A DNA stretch of 28,145 nt from Pseudomonadota bacterium. Its GTDB lineage: Bacteria; Pseudomonadota; Alphaproteobacteria; Azospirillales; Azospirillaceae. Location of the stretch: NCBI GenBank assembly GCA_023411035.1, contig JAEYPE010000020.1:1-28145 (forward strand), read 5' to 3'. Below are positions 15,365 to 22,944 of the stretch, piece after piece (position 1 is the stretch's first letter; each line of letters opens with the position of its first letter). The notes beneath the pieces were generated by a model, which was not told the DNA's origin, ran no database searches, and saw only the letters and a program-made list of their open reading frames with translations. The translations under genes and the position numbers were made by a program.

Positions 15365-16060
15365 TCAGGCCCGCCGCGTCTCGCGCACCATCGCGGCGGC
15401 GAGGTTCACGGACAGCGACAGGGTCATCAGGATGACGCCGAGACCGAGCGCCAGCGGCAGGTCGCCCTTGCTGGTCTCCAACGCGATGGAGGTGGTCATG
15501 ACGCGGGTCACCCGGTCGATGTTGCCGCCGACGATCATCACCGCCCCGACCTCCGCCGAGGCCCGCCCGAACCCGGCCAGCACGATGGTCAGCAGGCTCC
15601 AGCGCGCTTCGGACAGCAGGGTGAACAGGGTGGTCAGCGGCCCGGTCCCCATCACCCGCAGCAGGTCGGCGTATTCCTCCAGCAGATCCTCCACGACCTG
15701 CCGGGTCAGGGCGGCGACGATGGGGACGATCAGCACGGTCTGGGCCACGATCATCGCGGTGGGCGTGAACAGCAGCCCCAGCACCCCCAGCGGGCCGGAG
15801 CGCGACAGGATCAGATAGACGATCAGCCCCACCACCACCGGCGGCAGCCCCATCGCCGTGTTCAGGAACAGGGTCACGGCGCGCCGCCCCGGAAAGCGGA
15901 AGGCGGCCACGGCGGCGCCCAGCGGCAGCCCGATCAGGGCCGACAGCAGCACGGCGGTCAGGCTGACGCGCAGCGACAGGCCGACGATCCCCACCAGACC
16001 GGGGTCGAAATCGACGATCAGACGGAAGGCGGTGGCGAAGGCCAAACCGAACTCATGCAT
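15365..16060 (-). CDS. tupB: Tungstate ABC transporter permease
   Basis: A 231-aa inner-membrane permease of the TupB/WtpB/ModB-like group with about five or six hydrophobic segments. One example is LSLRVSLTAVLLSALIGLPL near residues 28-47, and a last one lies around LGVILMTLSLSVNLAAAMV. The EAA-type cytoplasmic loop that contacts the ATPase is visible as SEARWSLLTIVLAGFGRASA followed by EVGAVMIVGGNI. The start at 16060 (MHEFGLAFATAFRLIVDFDP) fits TupB length; upstream readings on this strand run antisense through fdhD. It diverges from fdhD with a 102-base gap. No ATPase gene (tupC) is found on either side, so the ATPase must be encoded elsewhere or shared. Confidence 0.88.
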   Translation of the reverse strand: MHEFGLAFATAFRLIVDFDPGLVGIVGLSLRVSLTAVLLSALIGLPLGAAVAAFRFPGRRAVTLFLNTAMGLPPVVVGLIVYLILSRSGPLGVLGLLFTPTAMIVAQTVLIVPIVAALTRQVVEDLLEEYADLLRVMGTGPLTTLFTLLSEARWSLLTIVLAGFGRASAEVGAVMIVGGNIDRVTRVMTTSIALETSKGDLPLALGLGVILMTLSLSVNLAAAMVRETRRA

Positions 16061-16162
16061 AGGCACACTCACGCGTCGAAGCAGCGGTCCATCGCGTCCG
16101 TCCTGCAGGAGCCGATCATCCGCCGCTTGCCCCGGCGCGCGATCTTCCCCACTCTTCCGATC

Positions 16163-17044
16163 ATGGACCTCTCGGAATTCACCATAAAGCCGGACCCGGC
16201 GAATCCCAAGCTGACGGAGCGTGTCTCCGGCCTGGATCAGGACGGGCGCCCGGTGGAAGCGTCGGTCACCGTGGAACGGCCGCTGACGCTGTACCTGAAC
16301 GGGCAGGAGATCGTCACCATGATGACGATCGCCGACTACCCCGATTATCTGGCGGTCGGCTATCTGCTCAACCAGAACATGCTGAGACGCGACGACCGGA
16401 TCACCGGCATCGACTATGACGAGGAGATCGACACGGTCGTCGTCCGGACGGAGCGCGCCACGAATTACGAGCAGAAGCTCAAGAAGAAGACGCTGACCTC
16501 CGGCTGCGCCCAGGGCACCGCCTTCGGCGACGTGATGGAAACCTTCGAATCGGTGCGGCTGAACCCCGACGCGCGGCTGAAGACCTCCTGGATCTACGCC
16601 CTGTCGAAGAAGATCAACCTGACCCCCAGCCTGTATCTGGAGGCAGGCGCCATCCACGGCTGCGTGCTGTGCCAGGAAGACCGGCCTCTCATTTATATGG
16701 AGGACGTCGGGCGCCACAACGCGGTGGACAAGGTGGCGGGCTACATGCACCTGCACGGCATCCCCGCCCACGACAAGATCTTCTACACGACCGGGCGGCT
16801 GACCTCGGAAATGGTCATCAAGACGGTGCAGATGGGCATCCCGATCCTGCTCTCCCGCTCCGGCTTCACGGCCTGGGGGGTGGAACTGGGGCGGCAGGCC
16901 AACCTGACCATGGTCGGGCGGGCCAAGGGCAAGCGCTTCCTCGCTTTGTCCGGCACCGACCGGCTGGAGTTCGACGCCGATCCCGCGGCGGTCGGCGACG
17001 AGGGCGGACGCCACCAACGCAAGGGGAGCCGGGATGACGAGTGA
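16163..17044 (+). CDS. fdhD: FdhD, sulfurtransferase for formate dehydrogenase cofactor
   Basis: A 293-aa cytoplasmic protein that moves sulfur from a cysteine desulfurase to the bis-MGD cofactor before insertion in formate dehydrogenase. Family blocks are NGQEIVTMMTIADYPDYLAV, AGAIHGCVLCQEDRPLIYME, DVGRHNAVDKVAGYMHLHGI and TTGRLTSEMVIKTVQMGIPI. The loop that carries the CXXC pair (C121/C124) in E. coli reads TSGCAQGTAFGD here, so only the first Cys (residue 115) is present; C167 and C170 occur farther on. The ATG at 16163 gives the expected N-terminus. A longer open frame upstream runs antisense through tupB and is not credible. Its stop overlaps the mobA start by 11 bases. Confidence 0.93.
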   Translation: MDLSEFTIKPDPANPKLTERVSGLDQDGRPVEASVTVERPLTLYLNGQEIVTMMTIADYPDYLAVGYLLNQNMLRRDDRITGIDYDEEIDTVVVRTERATNYEQKLKKKTLTSGCAQGTAFGDVMETFESVRLNPDARLKTSWIYALSKKINLTPSLYLEAGAIHGCVLCQEDRPLIYMEDVGRHNAVDKVAGYMHLHGIPAHDKIFYTTGRLTSEMVIKTVQMGIPILLSRSGFTAWGVELGRQANLTMVGRAKGKRFLALSGTDRLEFDADPAAVGDEGGRHQRKGSRDDE

Positions 17045-17660
17045 GGGTATTGCCGGCGTTCTGCTGGCCGGCGGCCTGTCGCGGCGCATGGGCGGCGGGG
17101 ACAAGAGCCTGCGCACGCTCGGCGGGCGCAGCATCCTGGAGCGCATCGTCGCCACCGCCCGCCCGCAGGTGGGGCCGCTGGTGCTGAACGCCAACGGCGA
17201 CCCGGAACGCTTCGCCGCCTTCGGCCTGCCGGTGGCGGCGGATGTGGTGGAGGGCTTCGCCGGGCCGCTGGCCGGTGTGCTGACCGGGATGGAGTGGGCG
17301 CGGGCCAACGCGCCGGACTGCCGCTGGCTGGCGAGCTTCGCCACCGACGCGCCCTTCATCCCCGCCGATCTGGTCGCCCGTCTGGCGGCGGCGGTCGAGC
17401 GCGAGGGCGCGGACCTCGCCTGCGCGCGGTCGGGCGGGCAGGAGCATCCGGTCTTCGGGCTGTGGCGGGTGGACCTCGCCGACGACCTCCGCCGCGCCAT
17501 GGTGGAGGAGGACATGCGCAAGGTGGACGCCTGGACCGCCCGCTACCGGCTGGCCGTTGCGGACTTCGCCACCGATCCGGTAGACCCCTTCTTCAACACC
17601 AACCGGCCGGCGGACCTGGACGAGGCCGAACGGCTGATCGCGGCGGGGCTGGTCCGATGA
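17034..17660 (+). CDS. mobA: Molybdenum cofactor guanylyltransferase
   Basis: A 208-aa enzyme that joins GMP to molybdopterin (Mo- or W-bearing) to make the MGD form needed by DMSO-reductase-family enzymes such as formate dehydrogenase. The nucleotide-binding signature AGVLLAGGLSRRMGGGDKSL is at residues 7-26. The metal/nucleotide Asp is seen in SFATDAPFIPADL, and FFNTNRPADLDEAERL is the typical C-terminal block. AAGGGGAG precedes the ATG. It overlaps fdhD by 11 bases and the next gene by an ATGA junction, so the four genes should form one operon. Confidence 0.95.
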   Translation: MTSEGIAGVLLAGGLSRRMGGGDKSLRTLGGRSILERIVATARPQVGPLVLNANGDPERFAAFGLPVAADVVEGFAGPLAGVLTGMEWARANAPDCRWLASFATDAPFIPADLVARLAAAVEREGADLACARSGGQEHPVFGLWRVDLADDLRRAMVEEDMRKVDAWTARYRLAVADFATDPVDPFFNTNRPADLDEAERLIAAGLVR

Positions 17661-18151
17661 GCGAGGCGCTGAACAAGACCGAAACGATGGCGCTGGGCAT
17701 CGTTCTCGAACGCCGCAAGGGCGCCAGCGCCTGGGCGGAATGGGTGTGGCGTCCGGTGTCGGTGATCCCCGGCGCCCCGCCGCTGGACGGCCCCTGGCGC
17801 CTGCTGCGCGAAGGGGAGGGCTGGGCGCAGTTCCACGCCGCCACCCTGCCGCTGGAGTTGTTCCGCAGCGACACCGAAGGCTACAAGCTGAACCTGTCGC
17901 AGGAGCCGCCGCGCCTCTGGGTCGTGCTGCGCCCCGACGAGACGGGGGAGCCGGGGGGGGTCGTGCCCTTCGTCGTCACCGCCTCCGCCCACGAATGCGA
18001 AGCCTATCAGGTGAGCGGCGTGGAGACGGTGGAGACGGTGCCGATGCCGCCGGAGGTCACGGCCCTGGTCCGCGACTTCACCGAGCAGCACCATGTGGAC
18101 GTCCCCTTCGTGAAGCGCGAGCGCAAGCGGCATTTCCCGAAGCAGGGGTGA
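17657..18151 (+). CDS. DUF3305 protein of the formate dehydrogenase cluster
   Basis: A 164-aa cytoplasmic protein of the DUF3305 family, found almost only in formate dehydrogenase gene clusters. Typical blocks are MALGIVLERRKGASAWAEWV (about 11-30), PWRLLREGEGWAQFHAATLP, LPLELFRSDTEGYKLNLSQE and PPRLWVVLR, with a basic C-terminus (VPFVKRERKRHFPKQG). The ATG overlaps the mobA stop (ATGA). The conserved neighbourhood suggests a role in assembly or regulation of the enzyme, but no activity is established that I can name. Confidence 0.85.
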   Translation: MSEALNKTETMALGIVLERRKGASAWAEWVWRPVSVIPGAPPLDGPWRLLREGEGWAQFHAATLPLELFRSDTEGYKLNLSQEPPRLWVVLRPDETGEPGGVVPFVVTASAHECEAYQVSGVETVETVPMPPEVTALVRDFTEQHHVDVPFVKRERKRHFPKQG

Positions 18152-18200
18152 TGAAATTTCAGCAGGGGCGTAAGCGTCTTGCCCCCCGGACACACCCGAC

Positions 18201-18779
18201 ATGACCGATGAACCTTTCCTCTCCCGCTGGTCCCGCCTGAAGCGGCAGACCACCCATCAGGCCGCCCATCCCGCGCCGGAGCCGGTGGAGCCGCCACCCG
18301 AGGAGCCGCCCGCGCATCTCCCGGCGGAAGCGGACGCCGCCCCCGCCTCCGCCCCCGAAGGCGAAGACCCGCTGAAGGACCTGCCCCCCGTCGAGGAACT
18401 GACGCTGGAGTCGGACTTCACCCCCTTCCTGCGGGCGGAGGTGCCGGACGATCTGCACCGGCAGGCGCTGCGCAAGCTGTGGACCTCCGATCCGGTCTTC
18501 GCCAACGACGACGGGCTGAAGGACTATGCCGACGACTACGCCAGCCTGTTCACCGGCTCCTCGCCCGTGAAGACGCTCTACCGGGTCGGCAAGGGATTTC
18601 TCGACGCCGTGGACGAGGCGGCGGAGAAGGTGGATGAGGCCGCCGCCCAGCCGCCGGCGGGGGCGAACGCCGGCGATGAAGACGGGAAAGAAAAGGCGGC
18701 AATCCCCGAAGATCCGGAGCCGCAGCAGATCGACTCTGCTTCGCGGGAACCGGAAGACGATATGACAAAAAGAGCATAG
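18201..18779 (+). CDS. DUF3306 protein of the formate dehydrogenase cluster
   Basis: A 192-aa DUF3306 protein, the usual partner of DUF3305. The N-terminal signature FLSRWSRLKRQ (6-16) is followed by a Pro/Glu-rich disordered stretch. The conserved core is LKDLPPVEELTLESDFTPFL, VPDDLHRQALRKLWTSDPVF and DGLKDYADDYASLF (about 58-117). The C-terminal tail is acidic and low-complexity. There is no signal peptide. It lies 49 bases after DUF3305 without a clear ribosome-binding site. The function is unknown and it is expected to act with DUF3305 in enzyme maturation. Confidence 0.85.
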   Translation: MTDEPFLSRWSRLKRQTTHQAAHPAPEPVEPPPEEPPAHLPAEADAAPASAPEGEDPLKDLPPVEELTLESDFTPFLRAEVPDDLHRQALRKLWTSDPVFANDDGLKDYADDYASLFTGSSPVKTLYRVGKGFLDAVDEAAEKVDEAAAQPPAGANAGDEDGKEKAAIPEDPEPQQIDSASREPEDDMTKRA

Positions 18780-18828
18780 CGCCAGTCCCGCCAAAGACCC
18801 GGTGAACACGATCCTATGCCAACCTTTG

Positions 18829-18858
18829 TTGACAAACGTCGGGATTCGGCCTTTTAAT
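18829..18858 (+). promoter_or_regulatory. Sigma-70-type promoter of the structural fdh operon
   Basis: A perfect TTGACA (18829-18834), an 18-base spacer and TTTAAT (18853-18858, five of six). It follows the DUF3306 stop and precedes the chaperone gene by about 195 bases of leader, so the structural genes appear to form a separate unit from fdhD-mobA-DUF3305-DUF3306. Confidence 0.6.
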
Positions 18859-19060
18859 AGCTTGACCCTGAGCGATAAGCCTCTGATGCGACGGTGCTTT
18901 TCGCGGGTGCAATATGAGGTTGTCGGTCCAGGGCGTCCCGGGCGCCGGCCCATGACTCCGTGAGACTGCAACGGGCGAGCCAATGCGCCGCCGTTGTCGC
19001 GACGGGTGGGGCCGGGGGTCGTGGTTTTGCCGATCTGGTCCTGTCGTCGTATCGGGAGGG

Positions 19061-19681
19061 ATGAACGCCGTGTCCTTGACCGGTGAACATGATCCGTCGG
19101 TCCTGCCGCCGGAGGAAATGCAGCGGGCGCAGCTCTATGCCCTGCTGGCGCGCCTGCTCGCCCGCCCGCCCGGCGGCGATTTCCTGGCGGCGCTGGCGGC
19201 GCTGGACGGCGACGGCAGCCCGCTCGGGCAGGCGCTGCGCGGTCTGGCCGACGCCGCCCGCGGCACCGGCGCCGCCGCGGTGGAGGAGGAGTTCAACACC
19301 CTCTTCATCGGCGTGGGCGGCGGCATCCTGTCCCCCTACGGGTCCTACTACCTCACCGGTTTCCTTCACGAAAAGCCGCTGGCCGAGCTGCGCGGCGACA
19401 TGGCTCTGCTGGGCATCGCCCGCGCCGACGAGGTGAAGGAACCCGAAGACCACATCGCCGCCCTGGCCGAGATGATGGCGGGCCTGATCACCGGGGCCTT
19501 CGGCGCCCCGGCCGATCTGGAGGAGCAGCGCCGCTTCTTCGACCGCCACATCGGCTCCTGGGCCGGCACCTTCTTCGCCGATCTGGAATCCACGCCGTCC
19601 GCCGCCTTCTACCGCGCGGTGGGCACGCTGGGACGCCGGTATCTGGAGGTCGAGGGGAAAGCCTTCGACATGGCGGCGTGA
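19061..19681 (+). CDS. TorD/DmsD-family chaperone for formate dehydrogenase
   Basis: A 206-aa all-helical cytoplasmic chaperone predicted to bind the twin-arginine signal and apo form of the catalytic subunit until cofactor is loaded. Family blocks are RAQLYALLARLLARPPGGDF near residues 27-46, VEEEFNTLFIGVGGGILSPY with the PYGSYYL motif, EPEDHIAALAEMMAGLI containing the conserved E-D-H, and FFDRHIGSWAGTFFADLE. GGGAGGG abuts the ATG at 19061 with very short spacing; GTG at 19070 has better spacing and is a possible true start. It is the first gene of the structural operon, ahead of the Tat-targeted peptide. Confidence 0.88.
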   Translation: MNAVSLTGEHDPSVLPPEEMQRAQLYALLARLLARPPGGDFLAALAALDGDGSPLGQALRGLADAARGTGAAAVEEEFNTLFIGVGGGILSPYGSYYLTGFLHEKPLAELRGDMALLGIARADEVKEPEDHIAALAEMMAGLITGAFGAPADLEEQRRFFDRHIGSWAGTFFADLESTPSAAFYRAVGTLGRRYLEVEGKAFDMAA

Positions 19682-19818
19682 CCGGACACCGGCGCCGCCG
19701 CGCACAGGGAACGACAACGATGCCGGTCCATGGCAGGCCGGTACGGAACGAAAGCCCGGAAACCGGGCGGCACATCGGTCTTCAGTCTCGGGGAAGCCGC
19801 GAAGAATAGGGTGAAGCA

Positions 19819-20019
19819 ATGACGGACATGAAGGAAAAGACCACTCTTGCGCGGCGCGACCTGTTCCGCGCGGCTGGATTGGGAGTCGGCGCGCTGGGCG
19901 CCGCCGCCGTTGGCGCCGTGACCGGCGTGGAGCCGGCGCAGGCCGCCGAGCCCGCCGCCTCCCAAGGATATCGCGAGACCGACCATGTCCGGACGGTCTA
20001 CGAACTCAGCCGCTTCTAA
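19819..20019 (+). CDS. Formate dehydrogenase region Tat-target small protein
   Basis: A 66-aa protein made of a twin-arginine signal (ARRDLFRAAGLGVGALGAAA, about 11-30), a cleavage-like AQAAEPAA, and a short conserved tail GYRETDHVRTVYELSRF. This matches the known small family described as formate dehydrogenase region TAT target. The mature peptide would be only about 20-25 residues. It precedes the catalytic subunit gene by 15 bases. The likely role is in export or assembly of the enzyme, but no mechanism is visible. Confidence 0.85.
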   Translation: MTDMKEKTTLARRDLFRAAGLGVGALGAAAVGAVTGVEPAQAAEPAASQGYRETDHVRTVYELSRF

Positions 20020-20034
20020 GAAGGACCGCCGCAC

Positions 20035-22923
20035 ATGCTGACGAAGAAGAAGGCGGCCGCGTCCGGTGGCCGTTCATTGGCGAAGATGGTTTCCGGCTTG
20101 ACCGGCAACACCGTCGATCGTCGTTCGTTCCTCCGCACCTCCGGCATCGCCGCCGGTGGCGCCGCCATCGCCGCCACGATGCCCTTCGGCATGGTGAAGA
20201 AGGCCGAGGCGGCGACGGTCGCCCCCGCCGCGGGCGCGCCGGTGAAGCTGGTCAAGAACGTCTGCACCCATTGTTCGGTCGGCTGCACCGTCACCGCCGA
20301 GGTGCAGAACGGCGTCTGGGTCGGCCAGGAGCCGAGCTTCGACAGCCCGATCAACCTGGGCGCCCATTGCGCCAAGGGCGCCTCGGTGCGCGAGCACGCC
20401 CACGGCGACCGCCGCCTGCGCTATCCGATGAAGATGGTGGACGGCAAGTGGACCCGGATTTCCTGGGACCAGGCCATCCAGGAGGTCGGCGACAAGCTGC
20501 TGGCCATCCGTGAGAAGTCCGGCCCGGATTCGGTGTTCTGGCTGGGCTCGGCCAAGCACAGCAACGAGCAGGCCTATCTGATCCGCAAGTTCGCCGCCTT
20601 CTGGGGCACGAACAACGTCGACCATCAGGCCCGCATCTGCCATTCCACCACCGTCGCCGGCGTGGCGAACGTGTGGGGCTATGGCGCCATGACGAACTCG
20701 TACAACGACATCCAGAAGTCGCGCGCGATGTTCTTCATCGGCTCCAACGCCGCGGAGGCGCACCCGGTTTCCATGCTCCACATCCTGAAGGGCAAGGAGC
20801 AGAACAACGCCCCGCTGATCGTCGCCGACCCGCGCTTCACCCGCACCGCGGCCAAGGCCGACGAGTACATCCGCTTCCGTCCCGGCACCGACGTGGGGCT
20901 GATCTGGGGCATCCTCTGGCACATCTTCGAGAATGGCTGGGAGGACAAGGAGTACATCGCCAAGCGCGTCTACGGCATGGACGAGATCCGCGCCGAAGTC
21001 GCCAAGTGGACTCCGGAAGAGGTCGAGAAGGTCACCGGCGTTCCGGGCTCGCAGCTCAAGCGCGTCGCCCGCACCCTGGCCTCCAACCGTCCGGGCACGC
21101 TCGTCTGGTGCATGGGCGGCACGCAGCACCACATCGGCAACAACAACACCCGCGCCTACTGCGTGCTCCAGCTCGCGCTGGGCAACGTCGGCGTGACGGG
21201 CGGCGGCACCAACATCTTCCGCGGCCACGACAACGTGCAGGGCGCCACCGACTTCGGCGTCACCTCGGACTCGCTGCCCGGCTACTACGGTCTGGCGGAG
21301 GGCGCGTGGCGCCACTGGGCGCGCGTCTGGGACGTTCCCTATGAAGACGTTCTGGCCCGCTTCAAGGACAAGAAGCTGATGGAGGCCACCGGCATCCCGG
21401 TGTCCCGCTGGTTCGACGGCGTGCTGGAAGCCAAGGAGAACATGGACCAGCCCGACAGCATCAAGGGCATGGTCTTCTGGGGTCACGCGCCGAACAGCCA
21501 GGTCCGCCTTCCCGACATGAAGAAGGCGATGGAGAAGCTGGAACTGCTGGTCGTCGTCGATCCGTACCCGACGATGACCGCCGTCCTGTCGGACCGCAAG
21601 GACAACTTCTACCTGCTGCCCGCCGCCACCCAGTACGAGACCACCGGGTCGCGCACCGCGTCCAACCGGTCCGTCCAGTGGTGCGAGAAGATCTTCGAGC
21701 CGCTCTTCGAATCGAAGACCGACCACGAGATCATGTACCTGTTCGCGAAGAAGTTCGGCTTCGCCGAGCCGATGTTCAAGAACATCAAGCTGCACGGCAA
21801 CGAGCCGGACATCGAGGACCTGACGCGGGAATGGAACCGCGGCATGTGGTCGGTCGGCTACACCGGCCAGTCGCCGGAGCGTCTGAAGCTGCACATGCAG
21901 CACCAGGCCACCTTCGACAAGACCACGCTGCGCGCCAACGGCGGCCCGTGCGACGGCGACTATTACGGCCTGCCGTGGCCCTGCTGGGGCACGCCGGAGA
22001 TGAAGCATCCGGGTACGGCCAACCTGTACGACAACTCGCTGCCGGTCGCCGAGGGCGGCGGCGCCTTCCGCGCCCGCTTCGGCCTGGAGCGCAACGGCGT
22101 GACGCTGCTGGCCGAGGGCGCCTATCCGGTCGGGTCGGCGATCAAGGACGGCTATCCGGAAGTCACCTATGCCATGCTGGAGAAGCTGGGCTGGACCGGT
22201 GAACTGACCGAAGCCGAAATGGCCGTCATCAAGAAGATCGGCGGCGAAAAGATCGGCGCCGTGTCCTGGACCACCGACCTGTCGGGCGGCATCCAGCGCG
22301 TGGCGATCAAGCACGGCCTGAACCCGCCGGGCAACGCCAAGGCCCGCTGCGTCGCCTGGAACTTCCCGGACCCGGTGCCGGTCCACCGCGAGCCGCTCTA
22401 CACGCCGCGCCGCGATCTGGTCGCCAGCTATCCGACCTACAAGGACACCAAGTCCTGGCGCCTGCCGACGCTCTACAAGTCCATCCAGGACCGCGACGTG
22501 TCGAAGGAGTATCCGATCATCCTCACCTCCGGCCGTCTGGTCGAGTATGAGGGCGGCGGCGACGAGACCCGGTCGAACCCCTGGCTGGCCGAGTTGCAGC
22601 AGGACATGTTCGTCGAGATCAACCCCTTCGACGCCAACAACGCCGGCATCAAGGACGGCCAGATGGTCTGGGTCGAGGGCGCGGAGCAGGGCAAGGTGAA
22701 GGTCAAGGCCATGCTGACCGAGCGCGTGGGCCGCGGCGTCGCCTTCATGCCCTTCCACTTCGGTGGCCATTTCCAGGGCCAGGACCAGCGCTCCAAGTAC
22801 CCGCAGGGCGCCGACCCGATCGTGCTGGGCGAGGCGGCGAACACCGCCACGACCTACGGCTACGACTCGGTCACGCAGATGCAGGAAACCAAGACCACCC
22901 TCTGCCGGATCACGGCGGCCTGA
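20035..22923 (+). CDS. fdhA: Formate dehydrogenase catalytic (alpha) subunit
   Basis: A 962-aa molybdopterin oxidoreductase oxidising formate to CO2 on the periplasmic side. A Tat signal has RRSFLR at 29-34. A 4Fe-4S site is formed by C77-x2-C80-x3-C84-x27-C112. The metal ligand is Cys202, followed by His203, in NVDHQARICHSTTVAGVANV; this aligns with the Sec196-His197 pair of E. coli FDH-N, so no selenocysteine is needed. Further blocks are GAMTNSYNDIQKSRAMFFIG and a C-terminal dinucleotide-binding domain (PIILTSGRLVEYEGGGDETR). AAGGA precedes the ATG. The neighbouring tungstate uptake genes suggest W rather than Mo at the active site, an inference only. Confidence 0.96.
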   Translation: MLTKKKAAASGGRSLAKMVSGLTGNTVDRRSFLRTSGIAAGGAAIAATMPFGMVKKAEAATVAPAAGAPVKLVKNVCTHCSVGCTVTAEVQNGVWVGQEPSFDSPINLGAHCAKGASVREHAHGDRRLRYPMKMVDGKWTRISWDQAIQEVGDKLLAIREKSGPDSVFWLGSAKHSNEQAYLIRKFAAFWGTNNVDHQARICHSTTVAGVANVWGYGAMTNSYNDIQKSRAMFFIGSNAAEAHPVSMLHILKGKEQNNAPLIVADPRFTRTAAKADEYIRFRPGTDVGLIWGILWHIFENGWEDKEYIAKRVYGMDEIRAEVAKWTPEEVEKVTGVPGSQLKRVARTLASNRPGTLVWCMGGTQHHIGNNNTRAYCVLQLALGNVGVTGGGTNIFRGHDNVQGATDFGVTSDSLPGYYGLAEGAWRHWARVWDVPYEDVLARFKDKKLMEATGIPVSRWFDGVLEAKENMDQPDSIKGMVFWGHAPNSQVRLPDMKKAMEKLELLVVVDPYPTMTAVLSDRKDNFYLLPAATQYETTGSRTASNRSVQWCEKIFEPLFESKTDHEIMYLFAKKFGFAEPMFKNIKLHGNEPDIEDLTREWNRGMWSVGYTGQSPERLKLHMQHQATFDKTTLRANGGPCDGDYYGLPWPCWGTPEMKHPGTANLYDNSLPVAEGGGAFRARFGLERNGVTLLAEGAYPVGSAIKDGYPEVTYAMLEKLGWTGELTEAEMAVIKKIGGEKIGAVSWTTDLSGGIQRVAIKHGLNPPGNAKARCVAWNFPDPVPVHREPLYTPRRDLVASYPTYKDTKSWRLPTLYKSIQDRDVSKEYPIILTSGRLVEYEGGGDETRSNPWLAELQQDMFVEINPFDANNAGIKDGQMVWVEGAEQGKVKVKAMLTERVGRGVAFMPFHFGGHFQGQDQRSKYPQGADPIVLGEAANTATTYGYDSVTQMQETKTTLCRITAA

Positions 22924-22944
22924 GACGCCTAGGAGTTCATCATC

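Noticed and set aside
15287..16162. Extension of the fdhD frame upstream across tupB
   Set aside because: The added residues are Gln/His/Arg-rich antisense translation of tupB; the FdhD N-terminus fits the ATG at 16163.
15365..17521. Extension of the tupB frame upstream through fdhD and mobA
   Set aside because: Only the last 231 residues look like a permease; the rest is antisense to clear genes.
18859..19060. Molybdenum/tungsten cofactor riboswitch in the fdh leader
   Set aside because: I could not align the leader to the conserved core of the Moco RNA motif by eye; a covariance-model search would decide.
20638..20640. Selenocysteine at the formate dehydrogenase active site
   Set aside because: The codon is TGC (Cys202), not TGA, and the frame is uninterrupted, so no SECIS element is needed.
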